Part shown: positions 25,686 to 33,671 of the stretch, piece after piece
How the letters are laid out: each line of letters begins with the position of its first letter
How positions within the stretch are numbered: the stretch's first letter is position 1
Assembly: GCA_013288645.1 (NCBI GenBank)
Contig: JABDBL010000010.1
Coordinates: 226 to 64,225, forward strand
Direction of reading: 5' to 3'
Length of the DNA stretch: 64,000 nucleotides
DNA from: Candidatus Melainabacteria bacterium
GTDB lineage: Bacteria; Cyanobacteriota; Vampirovibrionia; Obscuribacterales; Obscuribacteraceae
Position numbers and translations under genes: made by a program
Notes under the pieces: model-generated
Seen by the model: only the letters and a program-made list of their open reading frames with translations
The model's database searches: none
What the model was told of the DNA's origin: nothing

Positions 25686-25957
25686 TTGGGTTGCCTTTAA
25701 TTGGGCATTGACAAGAACTTAAACACATCTCTAATAAAATAAGCATAGCAAACGGCAGATCAAAGCTATGCCGATCAATCATTTTCTGCTGCTTCGGAGT
25801 GCAACAAAGATTAACAAAGATTGGGGGCTGAAATCATTCCTCGGACTTCTCACAAACTAAGTAAAAACAAACTGAAGATTTTAGGCGGATTTTTCATCAT
25901 TCCTTTGCATGATTGAGAAGATAATATTGCTCGTGTGTTTTTACTTTTGCCAAAATT

Positions 25958-26686
25958 ATGTTTCCTTCTCAGAATACAATCGCTCCTAAACGCCATAAAG
26001 CCCTTGATCAACTCGGTACGAGTTTGGGTGTTACCTTTGGACGCATGTCTTTGCTGAATGAAGCTTTAACCCACAGCTCTTATGCTAGTGAAGCCAGCGT
26101 AACTGATAATGAACGTCTAGAATTTTTTGGTGACGCTTTACTGAAATTTGTTGTCAGTGAATATTTGCTTGAACGGTTTCCAGAATATGATGAAGGACAA
26201 TTGACCGAAATTAGAGCCGTATTGGTAAGCGATAAAGTATTGGCCCAATTAGCAGACACTGTAAATTTGAGCAAATATATTTTGCTTGGCAAACAGGCAC
26301 AAATGCGTCCATCGATAATGGCTGCTGCTTTAGAAGCGGTTTTTGCCGCCATATATATCGACTTGGGCACAATTACTCTGCAGAATGTTATTGTCAGGAT
26401 GTTTGGCAGTCAAGCAACCAATATTGATCGCGATGAATTAAAGAACAATTTCAAAGCCTATTTACAAGAAGCTACTCAAGCGCAAAGCAATGGTTTGCCT
26501 GAATACAAACTTTTAACGGTAGAAGGTCCCTCACATAAACCATTATTCGAAGTAACAGTTTCAGTCGGTGGCACTGTAGTAGGGCGTGGGTATGGCGCTA
26601 GTAAAAAAGCAGCTGAACAAGAAGCCGCCAAAGAAGCTTTGACAAATCTTGGTTTGGCAAGAGCCAGTTCAAATACTAGCTCTTGA
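25958..26686 (+). CDS. rnc: Ribonuclease III
   Basis: 242 residues. The RNase III signature is NERLEFFGDALLKFVVSEYL (about 48-67), and the distal catalytic Glu is in ALEAVFAAIYIDLG (about 126-139). The dsRNA-binding domain is C-terminal (about 165-235: FKAYLQEATQA, then GYGASKKAAEQEAAKEAL). It cleaves double-stranded RNA in rRNA and mRNA processing. It is transcribed away from the nuo operon and stands alone; there is no era or acpP next to it. Confidence 0.95.
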   Translation: MFPSQNTIAPKRHKALDQLGTSLGVTFGRMSLLNEALTHSSYASEASVTDNERLEFFGDALLKFVVSEYLLERFPEYDEGQLTEIRAVLVSDKVLAQLADTVNLSKYILLGKQAQMRPSIMAAALEAVFAAIYIDLGTITLQNVIVRMFGSQATNIDRDELKNNFKAYLQEATQAQSNGLPEYKLLTVEGPSHKPLFEVTVSVGGTVVGRGYGASKKAAEQEAAKEALTNLGLARASSNTSS

Positions 26687-26691
26687 TCGCG

Positions 26692-26711
26692 CCTAGCGCA
26701 GCTGCGCTAGG
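26692..26711. repeat. Perfect 20-bp palindrome after rnc
   Basis: CCTAGCGCAGCTGCGCTAGG is fully self-complementary and lies just after the rnc stop. It belongs to the dispersed GCTAGC-type palindromes. No T-tract follows. Confidence 0.6.
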
Positions 26712-27014
26712 TTGCAAGGTGCAGATTAATTGGTGAAATCATGTTAAGGGCTATATTTCAATAGTCGCATATTCGCCTTTGCTTGTTTCAAAGAGCATTT
26801 TATTCCCAGAAAAACGTCAAATTCTATTGCTTGACTTTTTAATAGTGAAAATGACAGATTGAATTGACTATTTAACGTTACTCTACTCCAGCTGCAAGAA
26901 AAGCCTAAGCACCAGTACTCAATTTCGCACTCGCCTTGTCGGTGAGCGGCGGGATCTGGTCATGCCACTCGGCAAGGTTGCAGGCTGGTCACAAGAGAAC
27001 GGAGGGTTGTAATC

Positions 27015-28553
27015 GTGGTGACGAAAAAGCAAGGGGGTCCTGAGGATGAGGGCTCGCAGAGCAGCAAACAGAAGAGTGCACCCAAGAAGGCGAAAGCGCC
27101 AAGTGCCAAGAAGGCAGCGACCACGCCCGAGTCCAAAACGGAAACGACCAAGGGTGCCAAGAAGGCGAAAGCGCCAAGTGCCAAGAAGGCGTCAACCACA
27201 ACGGGTACCGAGAAGGTGAAAGCCTCTGCCAACCCCAAGAAGGCAGCAGGCGTGACTAGAGCGGACAAAGAAGAGGAAGAGGCAGGCGGTGTCGAGGTAC
27301 AGACGGCTGGACACTTGGCGCAAGCTGGACCGGCAGCTTCGCAATCAGGACCGGCAGCTTTGCAACCAGGACCTTCCGAGACTCAACGCGTCGATGCCCC
27401 TCCCGAATCGGCAATTTCGATCGTGCCGGTGAGAGTTTTATCCATTCGCGTGGGTACGACTTCGATTGCCGAACCCGGTAAGATGACTCTTTACGGCATG
27501 ACCGTGCAATTTGGTCTGGCGCCCAACGGCGAAGCCTACGTAAGGAACCTTGCCTCTGGAAAGGGTTTCGAGCTTTTGGGAGGAAGATCAGTCGAGGGGC
27601 TGCAGGGTACCAACTGGGTTCCTGTCGTTCCCGGTATGCAAATCACCAGTGGCGAGGCGAGGATCGATTGCCGACTGGAAGGCGATACACTCGTGCCCGT
27701 GTGGCTTGGACCGGGCGACCCGCTGCAGAGGACTACTGACGCAGAAGCAGAAGAAACGAGCGCAACGGCTGTCGGTTTAGGAGTAACTCAGAGCGCAGAT
27801 ACCCTGGCTTTTATGCGCCGGCGCTCCACGGGGGGTGGGCTGGATCGCGACCATTCAGTCAATAGACCCGGTCCGCCCGATCGCGGTTCTCACGCAGAGA
27901 GGCGGACTTACGATCGTCCGTCGGGAGGACCGTCAGAGCATGATGGTAAACCCGTCTACAGACGAGACCATCGTTCTGCAAGACAGCACGATCATGGTGC
28001 GGCTGGACATAGACGAGACGAACGTCTTCCAAGATCACCGGATCACGGTTCTTACGGCGGCGCTCACAGGCGGATGGACGAAGGACCTTCTTCTCCCTCA
28101 AGACCAGCAGCCCATGATCGTGGTGGTCTGGTCGTCAGAAGGACAGAGAGTCCACGGCCGCCAGCCACTCCAGACTGCCGCAGACGCGGCAGCGATACGC
28201 CGATCAAGTTGAATATCTTCGGCGATATAATTGTCACCAACAAGCCTCGCGAACTAATCGTGCATTTCGATAGCCAGGGCAATACGACCCGTGACGCGAC
28301 GCCACTGGTGCTAGGCTTCGGCATCAACCAGCAGGGCGAAGCCTATGTTGTGTACAAGGGCAACGGTGAGGCTTACCACAGCCAGTCTCCGATGGTGCCG
28401 GGACGACAGTACAGCCTGCGCCCGCATCCTGCCCACCAACCTACGAGGGATGACTGCATCACACTGGTGGGTGCTCACTTCACTGTCTCCTTCGTCTGGG
28501 GCAAGGAGTACAATACGATAGTGGTTACAATTCACCCACGACCTAACATCTAA
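27015..28553 (+). CDS. Histone-like basic tail plus two related beta domains, unknown function
   Basis: 512 residues. The first 95 are Lys/Ala/Pro-rich and carry KKAKAPSAKKA twice, like eukaryotic H1 or bacterial Hc tails, so nucleic-acid binding is possible. Two similar domains follow: about 137-240 (VQFGLAPNGEAYVRNLASGK) and about 400-512 (LGFGINQQGEAYVVYKGNGE). Between them is an Arg/His/Pro/Ser-rich linker of about 120 residues. The domain pattern faintly resembles FHA, without its invariant residues. The GTG at 27015 follows GGAGGG by 8 bases. GC-rich, with its own terminator. Confidence 0.65.
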   Translation: MVTKKQGGPEDEGSQSSKQKSAPKKAKAPSAKKAATTPESKTETTKGAKKAKAPSAKKASTTTGTEKVKASANPKKAAGVTRADKEEEEAGGVEVQTAGHLAQAGPAASQSGPAALQPGPSETQRVDAPPESAISIVPVRVLSIRVGTTSIAEPGKMTLYGMTVQFGLAPNGEAYVRNLASGKGFELLGGRSVEGLQGTNWVPVVPGMQITSGEARIDCRLEGDTLVPVWLGPGDPLQRTTDAEAEETSATAVGLGVTQSADTLAFMRRRSTGGGLDRDHSVNRPGPPDRGSHAERRTYDRPSGGPSEHDGKPVYRRDHRSARQHDHGAAGHRRDERLPRSPDHGSYGGAHRRMDEGPSSPSRPAAHDRGGLVVRRTESPRPPATPDCRRRGSDTPIKLNIFGDIIVTNKPRELIVHFDSQGNTTRDATPLVLGFGINQQGEAYVVYKGNGEAYHSQSPMVPGRQYSLRPHPAHQPTRDDCITLVGAHFTVSFVWGKEYNTIVVTIHPRPNI

Positions 28554-28596
28554 GCCTGTTCGGCAAGCGAACTGAGCCCATTACCGTCACTGGAGG

Positions 28597-28655
28597 GAAA
28601 GAACCTTATTGATTCGGTCTTGCGCCGAGGCTCTAAGGTCTTTCTCTTTTTCTGT
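28597..28655 (+). terminator. Terminator after the 27015 gene
   Basis: GAAAGAACCTTA (28597-28608) pairs with TAAGGTCTTTC (28634-28644) with one bulge, and TCTTTTTCTG follows. Confidence 0.75.
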
Positions 28656-28790
28656 TCTTTTTAATCTTAAGTAAATCTACACGAGCGAAAACTACCGGAC
28701 GCTGTTAGGCTTTCAGGCTTATTGAAATAGCCATGCCTTTATTTATTTTGCTGATCCTGCATATATAAGCATGTTAGCAAAACTACGTTC

Positions 28791-29192
28791 CTAAATAAAC
28801 GTTGCTGGTGAAACACCATAAAACTTTGCTAGTTGCTTAGCTTGCAATTTACTAATGCCTCTGTGTCCATTTAAAATTTTGGAAACCGTACCTTTGTCGC
28901 CAATAACGCCCCAGAGATCTTTGGCTGTATGTCCTTGGTTTTCCATTAGATGTTCTAGAACATCTAATGGACTGGCATTACCCAAATAGGGAAATTTTTC
29001 TTTTTCGTAAGCAACAATTAGTGCCGTTAGCAATTTAGCTAATTTTTTTTCTTCTGGCGTAATGCCGTCTTTATTTAGAAGTTTTTTTACTTCTGCGCAG
29101 GCTCTAAGGTGTGCCTCGGAAGAATCAATCGCTTCTGGTAAGGCGTAAGCTAACAGCTTTGCATATTTAGTTTTGCTAGCAGGAACACTCAT
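28791..29192 (-). CDS. higA: HigA-like antitoxin (HTH)
   Basis: 133 residues. The C-terminal half is a Cro/C1-type helix-turn-helix, TAKDLWGVIGDKGTVSKILN then RGISKLQAKQLAKFYGVSP, which would bind the operator upstream. The toxin gene precedes it, the usual order in higBA. The start at 29192 overlaps the toxin stop as ATGA and has GGTGGA 7 bases ahead. Confidence 0.9.
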   Translation of the reverse strand: MSVPASKTKYAKLLAYALPEAIDSSEAHLRACAEVKKLLNKDGITPEEKKLAKLLTALIVAYEKEKFPYLGNASPLDVLEHLMENQGHTAKDLWGVIGDKGTVSKILNGHRGISKLQAKQLAKFYGVSPATFI

Positions 29193-29479
29193 TTTATATT
29201 CCACCTGTCATATTGGGCATGTGTAAAAATATTTTCTATAACCACTGTCTGTTTTTCATAGTCGATCATTGTAATTAACCTAAATTTGTTACCCGCGATA
29301 TTGAACACTGTATATTTGCCTTTTACTCCGCCATCCGCACTACTATAGACTTTTCTGATATCTAACAAACTGTGCCATGCATTAGCGCGCACCGCCTTGA
29401 GCCAAGAATTTAAAGCCTTACGCGATTGATTGTGCGTAGAAGCAAAATCTTCCAATATGTCTGTACGAATTAATTCCAT
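29189..29479 (-). CDS. higB: HigB-like mRNA interferase toxin
   Basis: 96 residues of the HigB/RelE-fold group. DFASTHNQSRKALNSWLKAV, then AWHSLLDIRKVYSSAD, GKYTVFNIAGNKFRLITMI and FTHAQYDRWN follow the family's order. These toxins cut mRNA on the ribosome. It leads the higBA pair and has a palindromic operator just upstream. Confidence 0.9.
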   Translation of the reverse strand: MELIRTDILEDFASTHNQSRKALNSWLKAVRANAWHSLLDIRKVYSSADGGVKGKYTVFNIAGNKFRLITMIDYEKQTVVIENIFTHAQYDRWNIK

Positions 29480-29501
29480 AAAAAGACGATAACAAGACTA
29501 T

Positions 29502-29528
29502 GTTGGCATTATGCCAACCATCTGTCAA
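29502..29528 (-). promoter_or_regulatory. higBA operator and -35 box
   Basis: GTTGGCAT-T-ATGCCAAC (29502-29518) is a palindrome with 8-bp arms, 23 bases ahead of higB. On the minus strand TTGACA (29523-29528) lies directly upstream, so HigA bound to the palindrome would cover the promoter. Confidence 0.7.
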
Positions 29529-29684
29529 GTCCTCCCTATTTCAGAGTCGCCGACTAACAATTCTATAAACGGCTAGAGAGCCGAATTGGTTCAATTTATT
29601 CTGCCGATCTGGTCTTAATTTTGCTAATCAGCAAAATTAAGACAAAGACAAGCTGGACTGCAATTTACAGACTGCAATTTATAT

Positions 29685-30011
29685 TTATAAAGGAATTCCC
29701 AACTGGATACGTATAACTTTTTCTACAGCTTGCATATCGGCAGCAGAAAGCTTACCCAATGCGCTTTTTAAACGCGCCTTATCAGCGGTCATTATTTGGT
29801 CAGCCATTGCTTTGCTTTCTTTTCCGGCAATATTTACAACGGCTTCGCTGGGATACAGCCTACCTATATTGCTTGTTAGTGGTATCACTTGAACTCGAGA
29901 CATGTAACGGTTCGATGTGTCATTGCTAACAATTACAGCCGGTCGAATCTTTTTGATTTCACTAGCAATAGAAGGCTCAAAATCTACCCACCACACTTCA
30001 CCGCGAATCAT
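29685..30011 (-). CDS. mazF: MazF/PemK-like toxin
   Basis: 108 residues: MIRGEVWWVDFEPSIASEIK, then RPAVIVSND, VQVIPLTSNIGRLYPSEAVV, MADQIMTADKARL and a final VEKVIRIQLGI, the complete MazF sequence plan. Probable sequence-specific mRNA endoribonuclease. It overlaps the antitoxin by 14 bases. Confidence 0.92.
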   Translation of the reverse strand: MIRGEVWWVDFEPSIASEIKKIRPAVIVSNDTSNRYMSRVQVIPLTSNIGRLYPSEAVVNIAGKESKAMADQIMTADKARLKSALGKLSAADMQAVEKVIRIQLGIPL

Positions 30012-30228
30012 CAGGAATATCTCTAATTAGTGATTCAGACCATTCTGTAGCTTCGCGTTCCCTTTTGGCGTCTTTAGCCATAGCGCGATACCCGGAATCA
30101 AGATCGTCTTTGGTAACGTATGGCCTGGCCAGATCTTCCAAGAATTGGCTTATTTTTCGTCGTCCAATTACGCGAACCAGTCCTTCATAAACGATTTCGT
30201 CTATTGAGATAGTCATGCGTTTATGCAT
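29998..30228 (-). CDS. Antitoxin of the MazF-like toxin
   Basis: 76 residues, beginning MHKRMTISIDEIVYEGLVRV, a short beta strand and helix like ribbon-helix-helix antitoxins, then ISQFLEDLARPYV and a charged tail ending LIRDIPDDSR. The start is ATG at 30228, with AGGA 8 bases ahead; the upstream in-frame codons run through the operator. It regulates the operon and neutralises the toxin (by analogy). Confidence 0.8.
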   Translation of the reverse strand: MHKRMTISIDEIVYEGLVRVIGRRKISQFLEDLARPYVTKDDLDSGYRAMAKDAKREREATEWSESLIRDIPDDSR

Positions 30229-30244
30229 TTTATTGTTCCTATAT

Positions 30245-30264
30245 GTATACGTATACGCATTATA
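30245..30264 (-). promoter_or_regulatory. -10 box and palindromic operator of the MazF module
   Basis: TATAAT on the minus strand (30259-30264) is followed 2 bases later by GTATACGTATAC (30245-30256), a perfect 12-bp palindrome. It is likely bound by the antitoxin-toxin complex. Confidence 0.7.
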
Positions 30265-30678
30265 CAACGACTAAGCTCAGGCGGGATACTAGGGATGGGC
30301 TAAGAAAAAAGACGCAAGAAAATCAGCGAGAGTTCATAAAATGCCATTAGCGCAAGGTATGCATAGCTGTAAGGTGGTACTTTAATATCCAAAGTTGCAT
30401 AAGAAATAAGTCATAAAACTGCAAGATAAGTAAGCAAAAATCTCAACTGTCAAGTAGTTTTCCGGCTTTTCGTATGTTGTCTTGTTTAGACAGCGCGCTT
30501 GATTTTGCTATGAGAAATTTGGCAAGGTTGGGTATCGTTCAAACCTCGAATAACAAGGAAACCACAGACCAGCTCTAAGTTAGATTCAGAATCAGAGAAA
30601 CTTGTTAGAACCGCTTGTTGCGGTGAGCTGGGTTCGGGGTTATGGGAACGGATGTTTTTTTCATAAAGGAAGCCTTTA
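30265..30678. other. Intergenic leader region before 30679
   Basis: No gene is supported. Near the 3' end CCAGCTC (about 30570) can pair with GAGCTGG (about 30627), with an inner ACCGC/GCGGT hairpin, resembling the leaders of other GC-rich genes. Confidence 0.35.
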
Positions 30679-31026
30679 ATGGCTAATCTACGAACAGCGG
30701 CAAAGGTTGAGAGGGCTGGATTTGTGTTCGGTATCGTTGCCGTTATTCTGAGTCTCCTCTGGCTCGGAGTGGCGGCAATTGCCCCGGTGTTGATCCGGTT
30801 TTTGCTGCTTGTGGAGCGATACGCTCCGTCTGGGCAGCATATACTTTACGTATTGATCGGGCTGGCCATCTACTGGGGTATCACCTCCCTATGCCGCTGC
30901 AAGGAGTGTTGGCTCTGGTATAAGGAGCGCAAGCCCCATCGCCAGAAGAACTTACTCCGCTGGCTGACCCGTCGGCAGGGGTACTGCGACCGGTGTATGG
31001 CTGAAAGCTCGCACGAGTTCTTTTAG
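30679..31026 (+). CDS. Small two-span membrane protein with a Cys-rich tail
   Basis: 115 residues. Two hydrophobic segments lie at about 15-45 (VFGIVAVILSLLWLGVAAIA) and 56-70 (ILYVLIGLAIYWGITSL). A basic, Cys-bearing tail follows: CRCKECWLWYKERK and GYCDRCMAE, two CxxC-like pairs that could bind zinc. I do not recognise a family. AAGGA is 8 bases ahead of the ATG. GC-rich, single, with a very strong terminator. Confidence 0.65.
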   Translation: MANLRTAAKVERAGFVFGIVAVILSLLWLGVAAIAPVLIRFLLLVERYAPSGQHILYVLIGLAIYWGITSLCRCKECWLWYKERKPHRQKNLLRWLTRRQGYCDRCMAESSHEFF

Positions 31027-31076
31027 CGCTCAGAAATTGAGCACTACAAAAGCAAATAAATCGACGATAGCAAGAT

Positions 31077-31138
31077 GTAGAGAAGCGACCATTCCTAGGC
31101 TCATCCTCGGCTTTCCTGGTCGCTTCTCTACTTTTTGG
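31077..31138 (+). terminator. Terminator after 30679
   Basis: GTAGAGAAGCGACC (31077-31090) pairs over 14 bp with GGTCGCTTCTCTAC (31118-31131), and TTTTTGGC follows. Confidence 0.85.
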
Positions 31139-31302
31139 CACTCAATAACGACCAATAATTGTTTTTATATTTTATTTTGCAAGTAATTGCAGCTGACCTG
31201 ACTGCGAAAACTTCTCACCGAACCAGGCGTATTTGATAATAAGCACTAATGAGCCCAATCCCTTTGAGGCTGGGCACACGTTAAGACTATTTAGCATCAG
31301 TA

Positions 31303-31812
31303 TTACTGAGCGCTAGGAGCCGGTGCACCGGAATTGGAGCCTGAGCCAGTATAATCCATTGTGCTGTCGGTAGTATTGTATACAGGAGCGGCTGGGGCTG
31401 TACCATTGGTCGGAGCAAGGCCATTTGCTGCGGCTGGCACAGCTGGTGCATTTTCGCCATTTTTAGGCAAACCAGACGCATCCGCTAATTGTTGTGCTTG
31501 CGTATTCAGTACCAGAGCATCTTTGTCTGTTTTTGCTGCTTTGTATTCAGCATCGGCTGCTTTGAGCAAGGCTTTAGCTGCATCTAAACGTTTGCGGGCT
31601 AAATCTAAATTTGTTTTTGCGGCATCCACTCTTTTTGCTGCTTCTTCTATCTGAGGAGTAGTAGTAGCAGCAGCAGGTTGCTCAGCTGCTGGCTTTGCAC
31701 CACCGAATCCAAATGCGAATACCGCACCACTGGTGGTATTATTAAAAGAACTTGTGCATAAACTTAAAGATGTCGCTATTAAGCTATATTTTGCTAATTT
31801 GTCTAATTTCAT
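31303..31812 (-). CDS. Secreted or membrane-anchored coiled-coil protein
   Basis: About 169 residues. After a short basic start comes a hydrophobic stretch (YSLIATSLSLCTSSF) that could be a signal peptide. Next is an Ala/Lys/Asp-rich helix (EEAAKRVDAAKTNLDLARKR and following) that looks like a coiled coil, then a Pro/Ala/Asn/Gly-rich, low-complexity C-terminus (APAVPAAANGLAPTNG). The start is ATG at 31812 with AAGG 8 bases ahead; GTG at 31821 is possible. AT-leaning, no neighbours in the same direction. The function is unknown. Confidence 0.6.
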   Translation of the reverse strand: MKLDKLAKYSLIATSLSLCTSSFNNTTSGAVFAFGFGGAKPAAEQPAAATTTPQIEEAAKRVDAAKTNLDLARKRLDAAKALLKAADAEYKAAKTDKDALVLNTQAQQLADASGLPKNGENAPAVPAAANGLAPTNGTAPAAPVYNTTDSTMDYTGSGSNSGAPAPSAQ

Positions 31813-31821
31813 GAACCCCAC

Positions 31822-32243
31822 CTTATTGAACCCTATCTTTCACCAAACCAATTGAACTAGTTAATGAGCCTTTAAATTATAAGACCATCAACAACCCTCC
31901 AGCGGTTAAAACTTACTTGCGGCTAGGTTAAAACTTCTTTTGCCACATCTGCTGTCTATCTAACATATATAAAAATTGCTATGAAAATATAAAGATTTAA
32001 ATTAGAATGGCTTTAGATCTTAATCTTGCAATCTATACGAAATCTTTGCAAATGCCGTGGGCACTTGCTAACCTGACTCTTGCCTTGTATCCTATACTAT
32101 TCTTTGCTGCTAAGACATACATTGGTTGTCTTAAAACAGATTGCTTCTCGGCAATCTATAATGACTACCAAGAGAGCTGCTTGCAGCAATGTAAATGGGT
32201 AATGGGTTGTTAGCTAGACCAGGCGAGGTATTAGAGATTGCGG
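31822..32243. other. Intergenic region between divergent genes
   Basis: AT-rich, presumably holding both promoters. A 68-residue frame at 32007 has no ribosome binding site and was not called. Confidence 0.4.
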
Positions 32244-33371
32244 ATGCGAAACGTCCTGGAGAAAGAGAGTACAGGAGCACATATTGGAGTGACTGAAAAA
32301 CTATCTGAGTTCGAACAATTATTGAGCGAAACTCTAAATGTAAAATTCGAACAAGGCGATATAGTAAGCGGAATTGTTGTTCGAATCGAGAGAGACGGCA
32401 TCTTAGTAGATGTGGGAAGTAAATCAGAAGGCTTCGTACCAGTAAAAGAGCTATCAAATTCACCAATTGACAAAGTTGATGATATTGTCAAAGTTGGCGA
32501 ACGTTTCGAATTTTATATTCTGCGTGAAGAAAATGAAAATGGTCAATTAACACTTTCACTTAAGCGTGTTGCTCAAGCCCGGGGCTGGGTATTGCTTGAA
32601 AATCACAAGAAAAACGATGAGACCATTAGAGCCAAAATTTCTGCTGTGGTTAAAGGCGGCGTAGTTGTGGACATATATGGTTTGCGTGGTTTCGTACCAG
32701 CTAGTCAATTGCGTGTCCGTGGCACAACACCGGAAGAATTAATTGGTTTAGAAATACCAATGAAAATTTTGGAAACTGATCTTAAGCGCAACAAGCTTAT
32801 CTTGAGTCAGCGTATGGCTATACAAGAAGAAAAAGCCGTCCAGCGCGAAAAGATTTTAAATACTATGCAATCAGGTCAGGTAGTAACTGGCGAAATAGTG
32901 CGCATTGCAGACTTCGGTGCTTTCGTTGATTTAGGCGGCTTAGATGGTTTGTTACCAATTTCTGAAATATCGTGGGAACGTGTATCGCATCCTTCTGATG
33001 TACTTAAAGTTGGCGACGCTGTCACTACTAAAGTATTGAAAGTAGATCAAGAAAAAGGACATATTAGCCTTAGCTTGAAGCAAATGCAGCCAGATCCTTG
33101 GAAAGAAATAGAAGAAAAATTCCACGAAGGACAGGTAGTAAATGGTACTGTGCGTAAAATCCAAACCTTTGGCGCTTTCGTGCAGATTTATCCAGGTGTT
33201 GATGCCTTGTTGCCAACGGTAGAAATGTCGGATACTCCCAATATCAAGCCAGAAGAAGTTGTCCACGTTGGTCAAGAAGTAAAAGCTATTATCAAGAAAT
33301 TCTCCCCTCGTGAGCACAAGATTAGCTTGAGCCTGCGCGGACTTGATGTGGTTGACCTGATCGGCTCGTAA
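32244..33371 (+). CDS. rpsA: S1-domain RNA-binding protein (ribosomal protein S1-like)
   Basis: About 375 residues with four S1 (OB-fold) repeats. Their markers are GDIVSGIVVRIERDGILVDV, IRAKISAVVKGGVVVDIYGL, GQVVTGEIVRIADFGAFVDL and GQVVNGTVRKIQTFGAFVQI. Repeats 3 and 4 have the strongest FGAFV cores. It would tether mRNA to the small ribosomal subunit. The four-domain length is typical of cyanobacterial and Gram-positive-like S1 proteins rather than the six-domain enterobacterial form. The start is uncertain: ATG 32244, TTG 32238, or GTG 32289 with AGGAG 11 bases ahead. Confidence 0.9.
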   Translation: MRNVLEKESTGAHIGVTEKLSEFEQLLSETLNVKFEQGDIVSGIVVRIERDGILVDVGSKSEGFVPVKELSNSPIDKVDDIVKVGERFEFYILREENENGQLTLSLKRVAQARGWVLLENHKKNDETIRAKISAVVKGGVVVDIYGLRGFVPASQLRVRGTTPEELIGLEIPMKILETDLKRNKLILSQRMAIQEEKAVQREKILNTMQSGQVVTGEIVRIADFGAFVDLGGLDGLLPISEISWERVSHPSDVLKVGDAVTTKVLKVDQEKGHISLSLKQMQPDPWKEIEEKFHEGQVVNGTVRKIQTFGAFVQIYPGVDALLPTVEMSDTPNIKPEEVVHVGQEVKAIIKKFSPREHKISLSLRGLDVVDLIGS

Positions 33372-33514
33372 TTTTTATTCAGAGCTTTGTCAATGCGTCA
33401 ACTTTATTCTAGCAAAGTTGGCGATACCTTGAACGTTGGCTTCGGCGCTACTGCCCGGAACCTGAAGAAATGGGCAAGAGAGATCAGAAATGAAAAACAA
33501 AAGGAAGCCCCGGT

Positions 33515-33607
33515 TGATGACGCAAAAAAAGCAAAAAGACGCCCGGGGCGTGAGCACGAAACTCCCCATTTCTGGTTCATCTCAGGCTCACGGGCATCCC
33601 CGGGGAC
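33515..33607 (-). terminator. Probable terminator of the 33672 beta-helix gene
   Basis: On the minus strand GTGAGC pairs with GCTCAC, and CCCGGGG with CCCCGGG beyond an internal loop. TCTTTTTGCTTTTTTTGCG follows. It lies about 65 bases past the stop at 33672. Confidence 0.6.
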
Positions 33608-33671
33608 TTAAGTAAGTTAAGTCATAGCATAGTGACGGGTGCGCCTCCTTAACGTGGCGCAGGCATTTTGA

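Noticed and set aside
27835-28212. Alternative frame of 125 residues within the 27015 gene
   Set aside because: Kept only as a finding. The main frame spans it with matching start and terminator, and this frame has no start signal.
32007-32213. Frame of 68 residues upstream of the S1 gene
   Set aside because: No ribosome binding site; hydrophobic and Cys-containing by chance in AT-rich DNA.
33387-33611. Plus-strand frame of 74 residues after the S1 gene
   Set aside because: It runs through the terminator of the minus-strand gene at 33672, has no ribosome binding site, and looks unlike a folded protein.
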